This document shows positions 16,788-24,685 of a stretch of 26,204 nt of DNA, piece by piece (position 1 is the first letter of the stretch; each line of letters begins with the position of its first letter). The stretch comes from JAKSCF01 sp028279945 (GTDB lineage: Bacteria; Bacillota; Clostridia; Peptostreptococcales; JAAYPU01). The notes below the pieces were generated by a model that was not told where the DNA came from, did no database searches, and worked only from the letters and a program-made list of their open reading frames with translations. A program made the translations under genes and the position numbers. The stretch covers positions 1 through 26,204 of the forward strand of contig JANQMT010000018.1 in assembly GCA_028279945.1 (NCBI GenBank), in the 5' to 3' direction.

Positions 16788-16801
16788 AGCAAACGTTTAC
16801 A
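16788..16801 (+). promoter_or_regulatory. LacI-type operator 2, possibly overlapping a second promoter
   Basis: AGCAAACGTTTACA repeats the core AAACGTTT at 16791-16798, centred 130 bp from operator 1. Its right end TTTACA (16796-16801) could be the -35 of a second promoter with TAATAT at 16820-16825 (18-nt spacing). The operator call is firm by identity with the other two copies; the second promoter is weak. Confidence 0.65.
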
Positions 16802-16863
16802 TAGTTCTTAAACTGCAAATAATATAAAATTAATCATTTTTAATTTAAGGGGAGGATTTTTTT

Positions 16864-17823
16864 ATGAAAAAGTACTTGTTGTTAGGGCTAGTTGTAATGC
16901 TAGTTATGTCTTTGTTTGTAGGTTGTGGTGGAGAAGAAGCGCCTGCTCCGGATGAGGGTGGAGCAGAAGAAGGCTATACAATTGGATACAGTTGTAATAA
17001 CTTCAATGACACATTTCAAACGTACATTGTAGATGCTGCAGAAGCATATGCAGAAGCAAATGAGATAGCATTAGAGGTGCAAGATGCACAAGAAGATGTT
17101 GTAAAGCAACAAGATCAAGTTAGTACAATGATTGAAAACGGTGTAGACGCTTTAGTAGTAGTGCCCGTTGATACAAGTGCTATGGAGCCTATCACCGCTG
17201 CTGCAAAAGAAGCAGGTATTCCATTATGCTATGTAAACAGAAATCCTTTTGGTGAAGGAGAATTACCGGAAGGTGTATACTATGTCGGTTCACAAGAAAT
17301 CGTTGCAGGTCGACTTCAAGGTGAATATCTAGTGGATCAAATGGGAGAAGAAGGCGGCGTTGCTATCCTTATGGGTATTCTAAGTAACGAAGGTGCTCTT
17401 AAAAGAACAGAAGGAAACGAAGAAATATTATCACAATATGAAGGTATCGAAATATTAGCTAAAGAAACCGGTAACTGGCAAAGAGATCAAGGGATGTCAT
17501 TAACAGAAAACTGGTTAACGGCATATGGTGATGAGCTAAATGCAATCCTTGCTAATAACGATGAAATGGCTTTAGGCGCTGCACAGGCACTACAAGCTGC
17601 CGGCAGAACGGATATTATTGTAATGGGTGTTGATGCAATTCCAGATGCTAAGGTTGCTGTAGGAGAAGGTACAATAGCCGGTACAGTTCTCCAAGACGCT
17701 GTAGGTCAGGGCGAAGGTGCTTTGACAGTGGCTCATAAAGTGCTAATGGGTGAAGATGTAGATCCCGTTACTTGGATTGATTTTGTATTGATTAATCCAG
17801 ATAACCTAGCAGACTTTCAATAA
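16864..17823 (+). CDS. Sugar/inositol ABC transporter substrate-binding lipoprotein
   Basis: The 319-residue product is a lipoprotein: a basic hydrophobic signal ends in LFVGC with the lipid-modified Cys21, followed by a short acidic linker. The mature domain is of the ribose/inositol (Peripla_BP_4) class, with YTIGYSCNNFNDTFQTYI at the start, VVKQQDQVSTMIENGVDALVVVPVD, the IPLCYVNRNP strand with the Asn-Arg seen in inositol/rhizopine binders, ANNDEMALGAAQAL, and VMGVDAIPDA. With iolD and iolE in the same locus, myo-inositol or a related cyclitol is the likely ligand. AAGGGGAGG at 16847-16855 gives strong translation. It is the first gene of the importer operon, preceded by two operators and followed by a hairpin that probably sets its higher expression relative to the ATPase and permease. 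Confidence 0.9.
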   Translation: MKKYLLLGLVVMLVMSLFVGCGGEEAPAPDEGGAEEGYTIGYSCNNFNDTFQTYIVDAAEAYAEANEIALEVQDAQEDVVKQQDQVSTMIENGVDALVVVPVDTSAMEPITAAAKEAGIPLCYVNRNPFGEGELPEGVYYVGSQEIVAGRLQGEYLVDQMGEEGGVAILMGILSNEGALKRTEGNEEILSQYEGIEILAKETGNWQRDQGMSLTENWLTAYGDELNAILANNDEMALGAAQALQAAGRTDIIVMGVDAIPDAKVAVGEGTIAGTVLQDAVGQGEGALTVAHKVLMGEDVDPVTWIDFVLINPDNLADFQ

Positions 17824-17840
17824 TCGTTAATAAGAAATTG

Positions 17841-17873
17841 ATATGGGAGAAGGAAATATTCCTTTTCCCATAT
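17841..17873 (+). terminator. Intercistronic hairpin after the binding-protein gene (partial terminator or mRNA stabiliser)
   Basis: ATATGGGAGAAGGA (17841-17854) pairs with TCCTTTTCCCATAT (17860-17873) over 14 bp, including one G-U pair, with a 5-nt loop; TT follows, then AAA. It stands between the binding protein and ATPase genes. Hairpins here commonly protect the upstream mRNA or attenuate downstream transcription. Confidence 0.7.
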
Positions 17874-17915
17874 TTAAATCGTAGCGAATTTAGAATGTAG
17901 ATTGGGGAGTACACA

Positions 17916-19433
17916 ATGGCTGAAAATAAATATTTGTTGCAAATGAAAAACATTGTAAAAACATTTCCAGGGGTAAAAGCATTAAAAGGGGTTAAACTTG
18001 ATGTCGGTTATGGTGAAATACATGCTCTCATGGGAGAAAACGGAGCAGGAAAATCTACCTTGATGAAATGTCTTATTGGTATTCATCCACCCACATCCGG
18101 TGATATTTATTTTGAAGATCATAAAATTAATGGATTGACCACATCTCAAATGTTAAATACAGGGGTCTCAATGATTCATCAAGAATTGAGTCCGGTCTTA
18201 TACAGAACTATTATGGAGAATATTTGGCTAGGCCGTGAGCCAATCAATAAATTTGGGATTGTAGACCATAAAAAAATGTATGAAATGACCAAAGAAGTTC
18301 TGAAAATAATAGAATTGAATGAAGACCCAAAAACTTTAATGGCACACCTTACAGTTGCAAAAATGCAGATGATTGAAATCGCAAAGGCTATCTCATACAA
18401 TGCAAAACTCATTATCATGGATGAACCTACTTCAGCTCTAACAGATCGAGAAATCAAACAGCTGTTTAAAATAATGCGTAAGTTGAAAAATGATGGTAAA
18501 AGTATTATTTACATTTCACATAAATTAGATGAAATCTATGAAGTAACGGATAAAGTGACGGTTTTCAGAGATGGCCAATATATAGGAACCGAAGACACAG
18601 ATAAGCTTTCTACAGAGAAAATGATCAACATGATGGTAGGACGTAATGTAGATGAAATGTTTCCTAAGATTGATTGTGAAATAGGCGATGTAAAACTTCA
18701 AGTTAATAACCTGTCCCATAAAAAACATTTTAAAGATATTTCTTTTAATGTCAGAAAAGGAGAGATACTTGGAATTGCCGGACTAGTAGGTTCAGGGAGA
18801 ACAGAAGTCATTGAAACCATTTTTGGAATTCGAGAAAAAATATCCGGAGAAGTATTGATTGACGGTGAGAAAGTAGAAATTGATAATCCCAGAGATGCCA
18901 TCAATTACAGGATGGGCTTACTGACAGAAGACAGAAGAATGACGGGAATTTTTCCAATGCTTACCGTGGGGCTGAATATGTTAATCACAAACATAGGTCA
19001 ATACCTTAACAAGTTCAAGCTGATTAATCATGGTGCAGCAAAGATTGCTTGCAATGAATATGTAAAATCCATACAAATTAAGACGCCAAATTTAGACCAG
19101 AAAGTAGAAAACCTCAGTGGAGGGAATCAACAAAAAGTATTGGTGGCCAGATGGTTAATGACAAATCCGGAAATATTATTTTTAGATGAGCCCACTCGAG
19201 GCATTGATGTAGGTGCAAAGGCTGAAATACACAGAATTATTACAAACTTAGCCGCTACAGGAAAAAGCATTATTATGGTTTCATCAGAACTTCCTGAAAT
19301 CATGGGCATGAGTGATAGAATCGTAGTCATGCATGAAGGTAAAATAACAGGAATATTAGATAACAATAAAGATTTAACTCAAGAAGAATTAATGGCCTAT
19401 GCAACGGGCACTAAGAATATGTCACTGGATTAA
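17916..19433 (+). CDS. Sugar/inositol ABC transporter ATP-binding protein (tandem, RbsA/MglA type)
   Basis: The 505-residue protein contains two fused ABC domains, as in RbsA and MglA. The first has Walker A GENGAGKST (40-48), a signature-like LTVAKMQMIEIAKA and Walker B LIIMDEPTSAL. The second has a degenerate P-loop GLVGSGRTE, signature LSGGNQQKV, and Walker B ILFLDEPTRGID. A degenerate P-loop in the second half is normal for this subfamily. It powers import with the adjacent permease and lipoprotein. GGGGAG at 17904-17909 precedes the ATG, and the permease starts 12 bp after its stop. Expression is expected below that of the binding protein because of the hairpin upstream. Confidence 0.95.
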   Translation: MAENKYLLQMKNIVKTFPGVKALKGVKLDVGYGEIHALMGENGAGKSTLMKCLIGIHPPTSGDIYFEDHKINGLTTSQMLNTGVSMIHQELSPVLYRTIMENIWLGREPINKFGIVDHKKMYEMTKEVLKIIELNEDPKTLMAHLTVAKMQMIEIAKAISYNAKLIIMDEPTSALTDREIKQLFKIMRKLKNDGKSIIYISHKLDEIYEVTDKVTVFRDGQYIGTEDTDKLSTEKMINMMVGRNVDEMFPKIDCEIGDVKLQVNNLSHKKHFKDISFNVRKGEILGIAGLVGSGRTEVIETIFGIREKISGEVLIDGEKVEIDNPRDAINYRMGLLTEDRRMTGIFPMLTVGLNMLITNIGQYLNKFKLINHGAAKIACNEYVKSIQIKTPNLDQKVENLSGGNQQKVLVARWLMTNPEILFLDEPTRGIDVGAKAEIHRIITNLAATGKSIIMVSSELPEIMGMSDRIVVMHEGKITGILDNNKDLTQEELMAYATGTKNMSLD

Positions 19434-19444
19434 GGAGGGAGAAC

Positions 19445-20482
19445 ATGAGTAAAATAGATACAAAAACATTGAAGAAGGATGATTATGCTTCCTTTATAGA
19501 AATACTAAAAAAGTATGGAATCGTCTTTGTTTTAATTCTAATGATTATTGGAATTAGTATTGTAGAACCGAAATTCTTAAGACCAAGCAATATTTTTAAT
19601 GTATTAACTCAAAGTTCTATATACGGTATCATGGCGCTGGGGATGACACTGGTTATTATATCAAAAGGTATCGATTTATCAGTAGGATCTATTTTGGCGT
19701 TATCAGGTGTTATGGCAGCAAGTTTTGGGCAGGCAGCTACAGCCACAGGCAAATATTTTCCCGGTTTAGGGGAAATGCCGATTATTGTACCGATATTGGT
19801 TGCTTTAATAGTAGGTGCCTTTTGTGGATCTATCAGTGGTTTTTTAATAGCGAAAACAAATATTCCACCTTTTATAGCAACATTAGGTATGATGACAGTT
19901 GCCAGAGGATTTGCTTTGCTTTATACAGGAGGAAAACCTATCAGTACATTAATACCCTCATTGAAAAAAATAGGTGGAAACTTAGAGGACATTTTCCCAA
20001 TTCCACTTATCGGAAAAATACCGGTACCGGTTCTTATTTATTTAATTGTAATTGCTATTACTTGGGTGCTTTTAAATGATACCCGTTTTGGAAAAAATGT
20101 ATATGCTATTGGCGGTAATATTAAAGCAGCAGAAATATCTGGTGTTCACGTTAAAAGAAACTTGGTATTTATCTATGCATTCTCAGGATTACTTGCAGGT
20201 TTAGCGGCTATCGTATTTGCCGGTCGTGTAGGCAGCGTTCACCCTGGAGCGGCAACCGGTTATGAATTAACCACTATTGCAGCTACGACCATTGGTGGAA
20301 CCAGTCACTCAGGAGGGATAGGAACCATCTGGGGTGCTTTTGTAGGAGCAATGGTACTGGCTGTAATGAGAAATGGCATGACCTTACTACACGTGCATGC
20401 ATATTGGCAGCAAATTGCAGAAGGTTTAATCATAGTGGTTGCCGTTATTATAGATATGAGAAAAAATGCTAAAAAAGCTTAG
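19445..20482 (+). CDS. Sugar/inositol ABC transporter permease (RbsC type)
   Basis: This 345-residue membrane protein has about eight to ten hydrophobic segments, beginning with FVLILMIIGISIV. It carries the RbsC-family blocks YGIMALGMTLVIISKGIDLSVGSIL, IPPFIATLGMMTVARG, the cytoplasmic coupling loop RFGKNVYAIGGNIKAAEISG, and the C-terminal YELTTIAATTIGGTSHSGG. It forms the transmembrane channel with the RbsA-type ATPase. GGAGGGA at 19434-19440 lies directly after the ATPase stop, so translation is probably coupled. The 49-bp gap after it to the dehydrogenase suggests the operon continues into catabolism. Confidence 0.95.
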   Translation: MSKIDTKTLKKDDYASFIEILKKYGIVFVLILMIIGISIVEPKFLRPSNIFNVLTQSSIYGIMALGMTLVIISKGIDLSVGSILALSGVMAASFGQAATATGKYFPGLGEMPIIVPILVALIVGAFCGSISGFLIAKTNIPPFIATLGMMTVARGFALLYTGGKPISTLIPSLKKIGGNLEDIFPIPLIGKIPVPVLIYLIVIAITWVLLNDTRFGKNVYAIGGNIKAAEISGVHVKRNLVFIYAFSGLLAGLAAIVFAGRVGSVHPGAATGYELTTIAATTIGGTSHSGGIGTIWGAFVGAMVLAVMRNGMTLLHVHAYWQQIAEGLIIVVAVIIDMRKNAKKA

Positions 20483-20531
20483 AATGTTAGTATGAAAAAA
20501 ATTCAAAGATGCTTAGACTAGAGGTGATAAC

Positions 20532-21548
20532 ATGGAAAAAATTAAAGTTGGTATAGTAGGGTTAGGTCGATTGGGTATTGAACATGCAAGAAATATTGCT
20601 TTTAATATCCCAAATGCAGAATTAATGGCAGTCTGCAGTGTTGTAGAAAAAGAAGTGAATGAACTTGTAAAGGATTGGAATATTCCATATGGCTATACCG
20701 ATTACGATGAGATGATACAAAACAAAGAGCTGGATGCTGTAGCAGTATTATCGCCGTCACCCTATCATGTTGAACACATTACAGCAGCTTTAGAACAAGG
20801 ATTGCATGTATTTGTTGATAAACCTTTGGGTGTTACCATTGAAGAATGTAAAAAGGCAGAGTCGGCAGTGGAAGCGCATTCAGATAAAGTTTTTATGATC
20901 GGCTTCATGAGAAGATATGACCCTTCTTATGCACATGCCAAAAACTTAATTAAGCAAGGTAAAATAGGAACACCGTTTCTCATTCGTTGTTCCAGTATTG
21001 ATCCGGAGCATACCATAAAAGATGCTATTCGTTTTGGCGCAACCAGCGGAGGATTATTTATCGATATGACAGTCCATGACATTGATTTGGCCAGATGGTT
21101 TTTAGAACAAGAAGTGGATCAAATATATGCAATAGGCGGCAGTTATGCCCACAAAGAATTTGAAGCATATGGAGATGGGGACAATGTATGTGCTCTAATG
21201 AAGTTTAAAAACAACTCTATGGCAATGTTTCATTCCGGAAGAAATGCAGCACATGGTTACCACGTAGAAACAGAAATCGTAGGAACTAAAGGGACTCTAA
21301 GAATTGCCGCGGAGCCTAAAAAAAATCTTTGCACTATTTTTGATGATACCGGTGTTGTCAATGAGTGTTCACAAAACTTTCAAGAGCGGTTTGCTGAAGC
21401 ATATCGACTTGAGATGCAAGAGTTCATTGATTGTATTGTTGAAGGTAGACAACCTGAGATATCCGTATACGACGGTACTAAGAATACAGAAGTTGCCTTT
21501 GCAGCGACCAAAGCATTTAGAGAAAATAAACTCATTCAACTCGATTAA
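20532..21548 (+). CDS. Gfo/Idh/MocA oxidoreductase, inositol dehydrogenase-like
   Basis: The 338-residue protein has an N-terminal Rossmann fold with GIVGLGRLG (7-15), the active-site DKP at 96-98 with Lys97, GFMRRYDPSY (124-133), and DMTVHDIDLARW (178-189). The Lys97, Asp178, His182 set has the same spacing as the catalytic Lys-Asp-His of inositol dehydrogenases. It likely oxidises an inositol stereoisomer (myo-, scyllo- or chiro-inositol) at one ring carbon with NAD(P)+. The usual EKP is DKP here. GAGGTGA at 20521-20527 precedes the ATG. It ends the importer group; a 338-bp gap with a perfect inverted repeat separates it from iolD. The second Gfo/Idh gene in the locus looks closer to classic IolG, so this copy may serve a different isomer. 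Confidence 0.88.
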   Translation: MEKIKVGIVGLGRLGIEHARNIAFNIPNAELMAVCSVVEKEVNELVKDWNIPYGYTDYDEMIQNKELDAVAVLSPSPYHVEHITAALEQGLHVFVDKPLGVTIEECKKAESAVEAHSDKVFMIGFMRRYDPSYAHAKNLIKQGKIGTPFLIRCSSIDPEHTIKDAIRFGATSGGLFIDMTVHDIDLARWFLEQEVDQIYAIGGSYAHKEFEAYGDGDNVCALMKFKNNSMAMFHSGRNAAHGYHVETEIVGTKGTLRIAAEPKKNLCTIFDDTGVVNECSQNFQERFAEAYRLEMQEFIDCIVEGRQPEISVYDGTKNTEVAFAATKAFRENKLIQLD

Positions 21549-21560
21549 TGTTGTTCAAAG

Positions 21561-21604
21561 ATCCAGAGGAATATATCTTCCCTTAAGTTTTTATTCCTCT
21601 GGAT
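21561..21604. repeat. Perfect 13-bp inverted repeat with 18-nt loop
   Basis: ATCCAGAGGAATA (21561-21573) is exactly complementary to TATTCCTCTGGAT (21592-21604). The stem has six G-C pairs among 13 in a very AT-rich stretch, starting 12 bp after the dehydrogenase stop. No U-tract follows, so it is not a standard terminator; it may be an RNA-processing or stabilising hairpin or a DNA-binding site. Confidence 0.85.
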
Positions 21605-21791
21605 ATATACGAATCTATACGATTAGCAAGATACTTTATAGAAAAAGGCACAAAAATTGTTATGATTAAACATAGAAAGCAAGGTTGTTGGGGATACACA
21701 TAAGACCGGAGGGTTATATAAAAAGTATCTTCCGTAACCTATCAAAGATAGAAACCATAAAAATTGACCACTTTTTATAAAATTGTTCCCA

Positions 21792-21821
21792 TTGTTTTAA
21801 TAAAAAGATTAGATGTAGAAT
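21792..21821 (+). promoter_or_regulatory. Candidate internal promoter for iolD-iolE-iolG
   Basis: TTGTTT (21792-21797) and TAGAAT (21816-21821) are 18 nt apart, giving a leader of about 55-60 nt before iolD. Both elements deviate from consensus by one or two bases. No LacI-type operator is next to it. Confidence 0.35.
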
Positions 21822-21886
21822 AGAGATAAGGATGATCAGCGGGCAATCGTGTATATGAAAATTAATTTAAGGTATGGAGGGCGTAT

Positions 21887-23752
21887 ATGAAAACACAAAA
21901 ATTAACAATGGCTCAAGCACTAATAAAATTCTTAGACAATCAATATATAAATTTTGATGGCCAAGAGATTAAATATGTCAAAGGTGTCTTGGGCATATTT
22001 GGTCATGGCATCGTCGTTGGATTAGGTGAAGCTTTAGAGCAGGAAGATCATAACTTGAAATTCATGCAAGGCAAGAATGAACAAGGTATGGGACATATTG
22101 CTATGGGCTTTGCAAAACAGAAAAAAAGAAAACAAATCATGGCTGTAACCAGTTCAATAGGGCCGGGCGCAATGAATATGGTAACTGCTGCAGGAACGGC
22201 AACAGCCAACAGAATACCTGTATTATTTCTCCCTGCGGATACCTATGCAACCAGACAACCGGACCCGGTATTGCAGCAAATTGAGCAGCCCCATGATTTC
22301 AGCATTACGGCCAATGATGCATTTAAACCGGTTAGCAAATATTGGGATAGAATCAACCGGCCGGAGCAATTAATGACAGCAGCCATTCATGCAATGCGTG
22401 TATTAACAGATCCGGCAGAAACAGGTGCGGTGACATTATGTTTACCTCAAGACGTTCAGGGAGAAACTTATGATTATCCGGTAGAATTTTTTGAAAAGAG
22501 AGTACATTACATCCAAAGAAGAGATATAGATGACGCCGTATTAGAAAAAGCAGTTGAGATGATTGCTTCAAAGAAAAAGCCTTACATTGTTTGCGGTGGA
22601 GGCGTTAAATATTCGGAAGCGGGAAAAGAATTAGAAAAATTTTGTGAAACTTTTAATATTCCTTTTGGAGAAACACAAGCAGGAAAAGGAACCGTACTTT
22701 GGGATCACCCATATAATCTTGGGGGAGCAGGGGTTACAGGTACGTCGGCAGCTAATAAAATTGCTAAAGATGCAGATTTGGTAATCGGTATAGGGACCAG
22801 ATTAAACGATTTCTGTACGTCATCAAAATGGGCGTATCAAAATGAAGACGTCGAAGTATTAACCATTAACGTCAACGATTTTGATTCATATAAAATGAAT
22901 GCATTTCCTGTAATAGCCGATGCAAAAAAAGCATTCAACGCATTGACTAAAGCATTGAGTGAAAAAGAATATAAAAGCGATTATACAAATGAAATAAAGC
23001 AAGTCAAAGATCAGTGGAATCAAGAAGTTGATAGACTCTATAGTATGGAGTTAGACCAAGGCTTATCACAATCAAGAGTATTGGGTGAGCTGAATGAAAA
23101 GTTGACAGATCATGATGCTGTTGTTGTTACGGCATCAGGCAGTTTACCAAGTGACTGTCAGAGAGTATGGCGTACCAGAACAGACAATATTTATCACGCA
23201 GAATATGCATTCTCATGCATGGGATATGAAGTAGCGGGCGCTATAGGTGCCAAGCTGGCTGAACCGGACAAAGAAGTATACGCATTACTGGGAGACGGTA
23301 GTTTCTTAATGCTTCACACAGAGTTGGTAACCAGCTTACAAGAAGATGTAAAAATAAACATTGTATTACTTGATAATCATGGCTTTCAGTGTATTCATAA
23401 CCTACAGAGACAAGAAGGCATACCAAGCTTTGCCAATGAGTTCAGATATAGAGAAGAAAGTACTAACCGATTGACGGGTGAATATATGCCAATGGATTTT
23501 GCAAAAGTTGCAGAAGGATACGGAGCAAAAGGCTTTAGAGCAAACAGTATTGAAGAGATTCAAGAGGCCTTTAAAGGCATGAGAGCATCTGATGTTACGA
23601 CACTCATTGATATCAAAGTATTGCCCGGAACCATGACCAATGGCTATGACTCCTGGTGGCGAGTAGGAACAGCGCAAACATCCAAGCATGAATCTGTTAG
23701 AAAAGCAGCAGAAGCGTTGAACCAAGAAATCGCAAAAGTAAAACAATTCTAG
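21887..23752 (+). CDS. iolD: 3D-(3,5/4)-trihydroxycyclohexane-1,2-dione hydrolase (IolD)
   Basis: IolD is a thiamine-diphosphate enzyme that opens the ring of the trihydroxycyclohexanedione to 5-deoxy-glucuronate, the step that commits inositol to breakdown. The 621-residue protein has the three ThDP-enzyme domains: the N-terminal one with FGHGIVVGLGEAL, the activating Glu65 in NEQGMGHIAMGFA and the long block SSIGPGAMNMVTAAG and DTYATRQPDPVLQQ; a central Rossmann-like domain; and the C-terminal cofactor motif GDGSF (469-473) ending in LLDNHGF with Asn497. Length and the RQPDPVLQQ block are typical of IolD rather than acetolactate synthase. GGAGG at 21876-21880 precedes the ATG. It leads a tight iolD-iolE-iolG-transaldolase run (gaps 18, 15 and 14 bp). 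Confidence 0.96.
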   Translation: MKTQKLTMAQALIKFLDNQYINFDGQEIKYVKGVLGIFGHGIVVGLGEALEQEDHNLKFMQGKNEQGMGHIAMGFAKQKKRKQIMAVTSSIGPGAMNMVTAAGTATANRIPVLFLPADTYATRQPDPVLQQIEQPHDFSITANDAFKPVSKYWDRINRPEQLMTAAIHAMRVLTDPAETGAVTLCLPQDVQGETYDYPVEFFEKRVHYIQRRDIDDAVLEKAVEMIASKKKPYIVCGGGVKYSEAGKELEKFCETFNIPFGETQAGKGTVLWDHPYNLGGAGVTGTSAANKIAKDADLVIGIGTRLNDFCTSSKWAYQNEDVEVLTINVNDFDSYKMNAFPVIADAKKAFNALTKALSEKEYKSDYTNEIKQVKDQWNQEVDRLYSMELDQGLSQSRVLGELNEKLTDHDAVVVTASGSLPSDCQRVWRTRTDNIYHAEYAFSCMGYEVAGAIGAKLAEPDKEVYALLGDGSFLMLHTELVTSLQEDVKINIVLLDNHGFQCIHNLQRQEGIPSFANEFRYREESTNRLTGEYMPMDFAKVAEGYGAKGFRANSIEEIQEAFKGMRASDVTTLIDIKVLPGTMTNGYDSWWRVGTAQTSKHESVRKAAEALNQEIAKVKQF

Positions 23753-23770
23753 TGTGACGGAGGTAACTGA

Positions 23771-24670
23771 ATGTTAGACAAGAACAAAGTAAAATTAGGT
23801 ATTGCTCCCATTGCTTGGACAAATGATGATCTTCCTGAATTAGGAGGAGAAAATACATTTGAACAATGTGTTAGTGAAATGGCCCTTGCAGGATTTACGG
23901 GTAGTGAAGTGGGCAATAAATATCCTAAAGATACAAAAGTATTAAAAAAAGCCCTTGAATTAAGAGGCGTTCAAATATGTAATGCATGGTTCAGCTGTTT
24001 CTTTACAACTCAACCGGAAGAAGCAACCATTGAAGCATTTAAAAAGCAAAGAGACTTTTTATATGAAATGGGCGCAAAAGTAATAGGCTGTTCGGAACAG
24101 GGACACAGTATCCAAGGATTGGATCAACCCATATTTGATGCTAAGCCTGTATTTACAGATGATGAATGGGAAAAATTAGCTAAGGGCATGAATCAATTAG
24201 CCGAACTTGCAGCAGAAAAAGGCATGAAGGTTTCTTTTCATCACCACATGGGTACGGGTGTTCAAACCACCGAAGAAATTGATCGATTTATGGCAATGAC
24301 CAATGATGATGTTTACCTATTATTCGATACCGGTCATCTGTATTTCTCTGAGGGAACTCAAGATGCGGTTGACGCTGTCATTGATAAATATGCAGAGAGA
24401 ATTGTACATGTCCACTTAAAAGACGTAAGAGAAGACGTGTTAAAGACACTTAAAGAAGAAAAATGGTCCTTCCTAAAAGGGGTAAAAGAAGGGGTTTTCA
24501 CAGTTCCGGGAGATGGCGATTTAGAATTTGACCATACTTTTGATGCATTAGACAAGGCCGGATACCAAGGATGGATGGTAGTTGAAGCAGAGCAAGACCC
24601 TGCCAAAGCAAATCCATTTGAGTATGCGGTAAAAGCGAGGCAATATATCCAGGAAAAAACCGGACTGTAA
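23771..24670 (+). CDS. iolE: 2-keto-myo-inositol (inosose) dehydratase (IolE)
   Basis: IolE dehydrates 2-keto-myo-inositol to the trihydroxycyclohexanedione consumed by IolD. The 299-residue protein is a xylose-isomerase-like TIM barrel with the family start LGIAPIAWTNDDLPELGG, GFTGSEVGNKYP, and metal-ligand blocks FHHHMGTG, LFDTGHLYF, VHLKDVR, VPGDGDLEF and MVVEAEQDP. These match IolE of Bacillus in order and spacing. GGAGG at 23759-23763 lies 7 nt before the ATG. It is 18 bp after iolD and 15 bp before the dehydrogenase, clearly one operon. Confidence 0.95.
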   Translation: MLDKNKVKLGIAPIAWTNDDLPELGGENTFEQCVSEMALAGFTGSEVGNKYPKDTKVLKKALELRGVQICNAWFSCFFTTQPEEATIEAFKKQRDFLYEMGAKVIGCSEQGHSIQGLDQPIFDAKPVFTDDEWEKLAKGMNQLAELAAEKGMKVSFHHHMGTGVQTTEEIDRFMAMTNDDVYLLFDTGHLYFSEGTQDAVDAVIDKYAERIVHVHLKDVREDVLKTLKEEKWSFLKGVKEGVFTVPGDGDLEFDHTFDALDKAGYQGWMVVEAEQDPAKANPFEYAVKARQYIQEKTGL

Positions 24671-24685
24671 AGAGGAGATAGTTAT

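Larger units (their letters stand above)
16494..16863 (+). other. 370-bp regulatory intergenic region upstream of the importer
   Basis: No gene is visible here. From left to right it holds the lacI-type terminator, a sigma-A-type promoter, operator 1, about 120 bp of very AT-rich sequence with a small GTTAA-AAAA-TTAAC inverted repeat (16714-16727), operator 2 overlapping a possible second promoter, and the strong ribosome binding site AAGGGGAGG (16847-16855) of the importer lipoprotein gene. The main elements are listed separately. Confidence 0.8.
21549..21886 (+). other. 338-bp intergenic region before iolD
   Basis: No gene with a plausible ribosome binding site is visible. It contains a perfect 13-bp inverted repeat (21561-21604, listed separately), a loose GGTTA/TAACC pair near 21712-21740, a candidate promoter TTGTTT-18 nt-TAGAAT (21792-21821), and the iolD ribosome binding site GGAGG at 21876-21880. 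There is no copy of the AAACGTTT operator. A frame open across part of the dehydrogenase end and this gap (21304-21669) has no protein-like character. Confidence 0.7.

Noticed and set aside
21304..21669. 121-codon open frame on the plus strand overlapping the end of the first dehydrogenase gene
   Set aside because: It overlaps a firmly identified gene in another frame for most of its length, has no ribosome binding site, and the peptide has no family-like pattern.
21661..21702. 13-codon mini-frame (ATG ATT AAA ... TAA) as a leader peptide before iolD
   Set aside because: No ribosome binding site precedes it, and no run of regulatory codons or adjacent attenuator hairpin is present.
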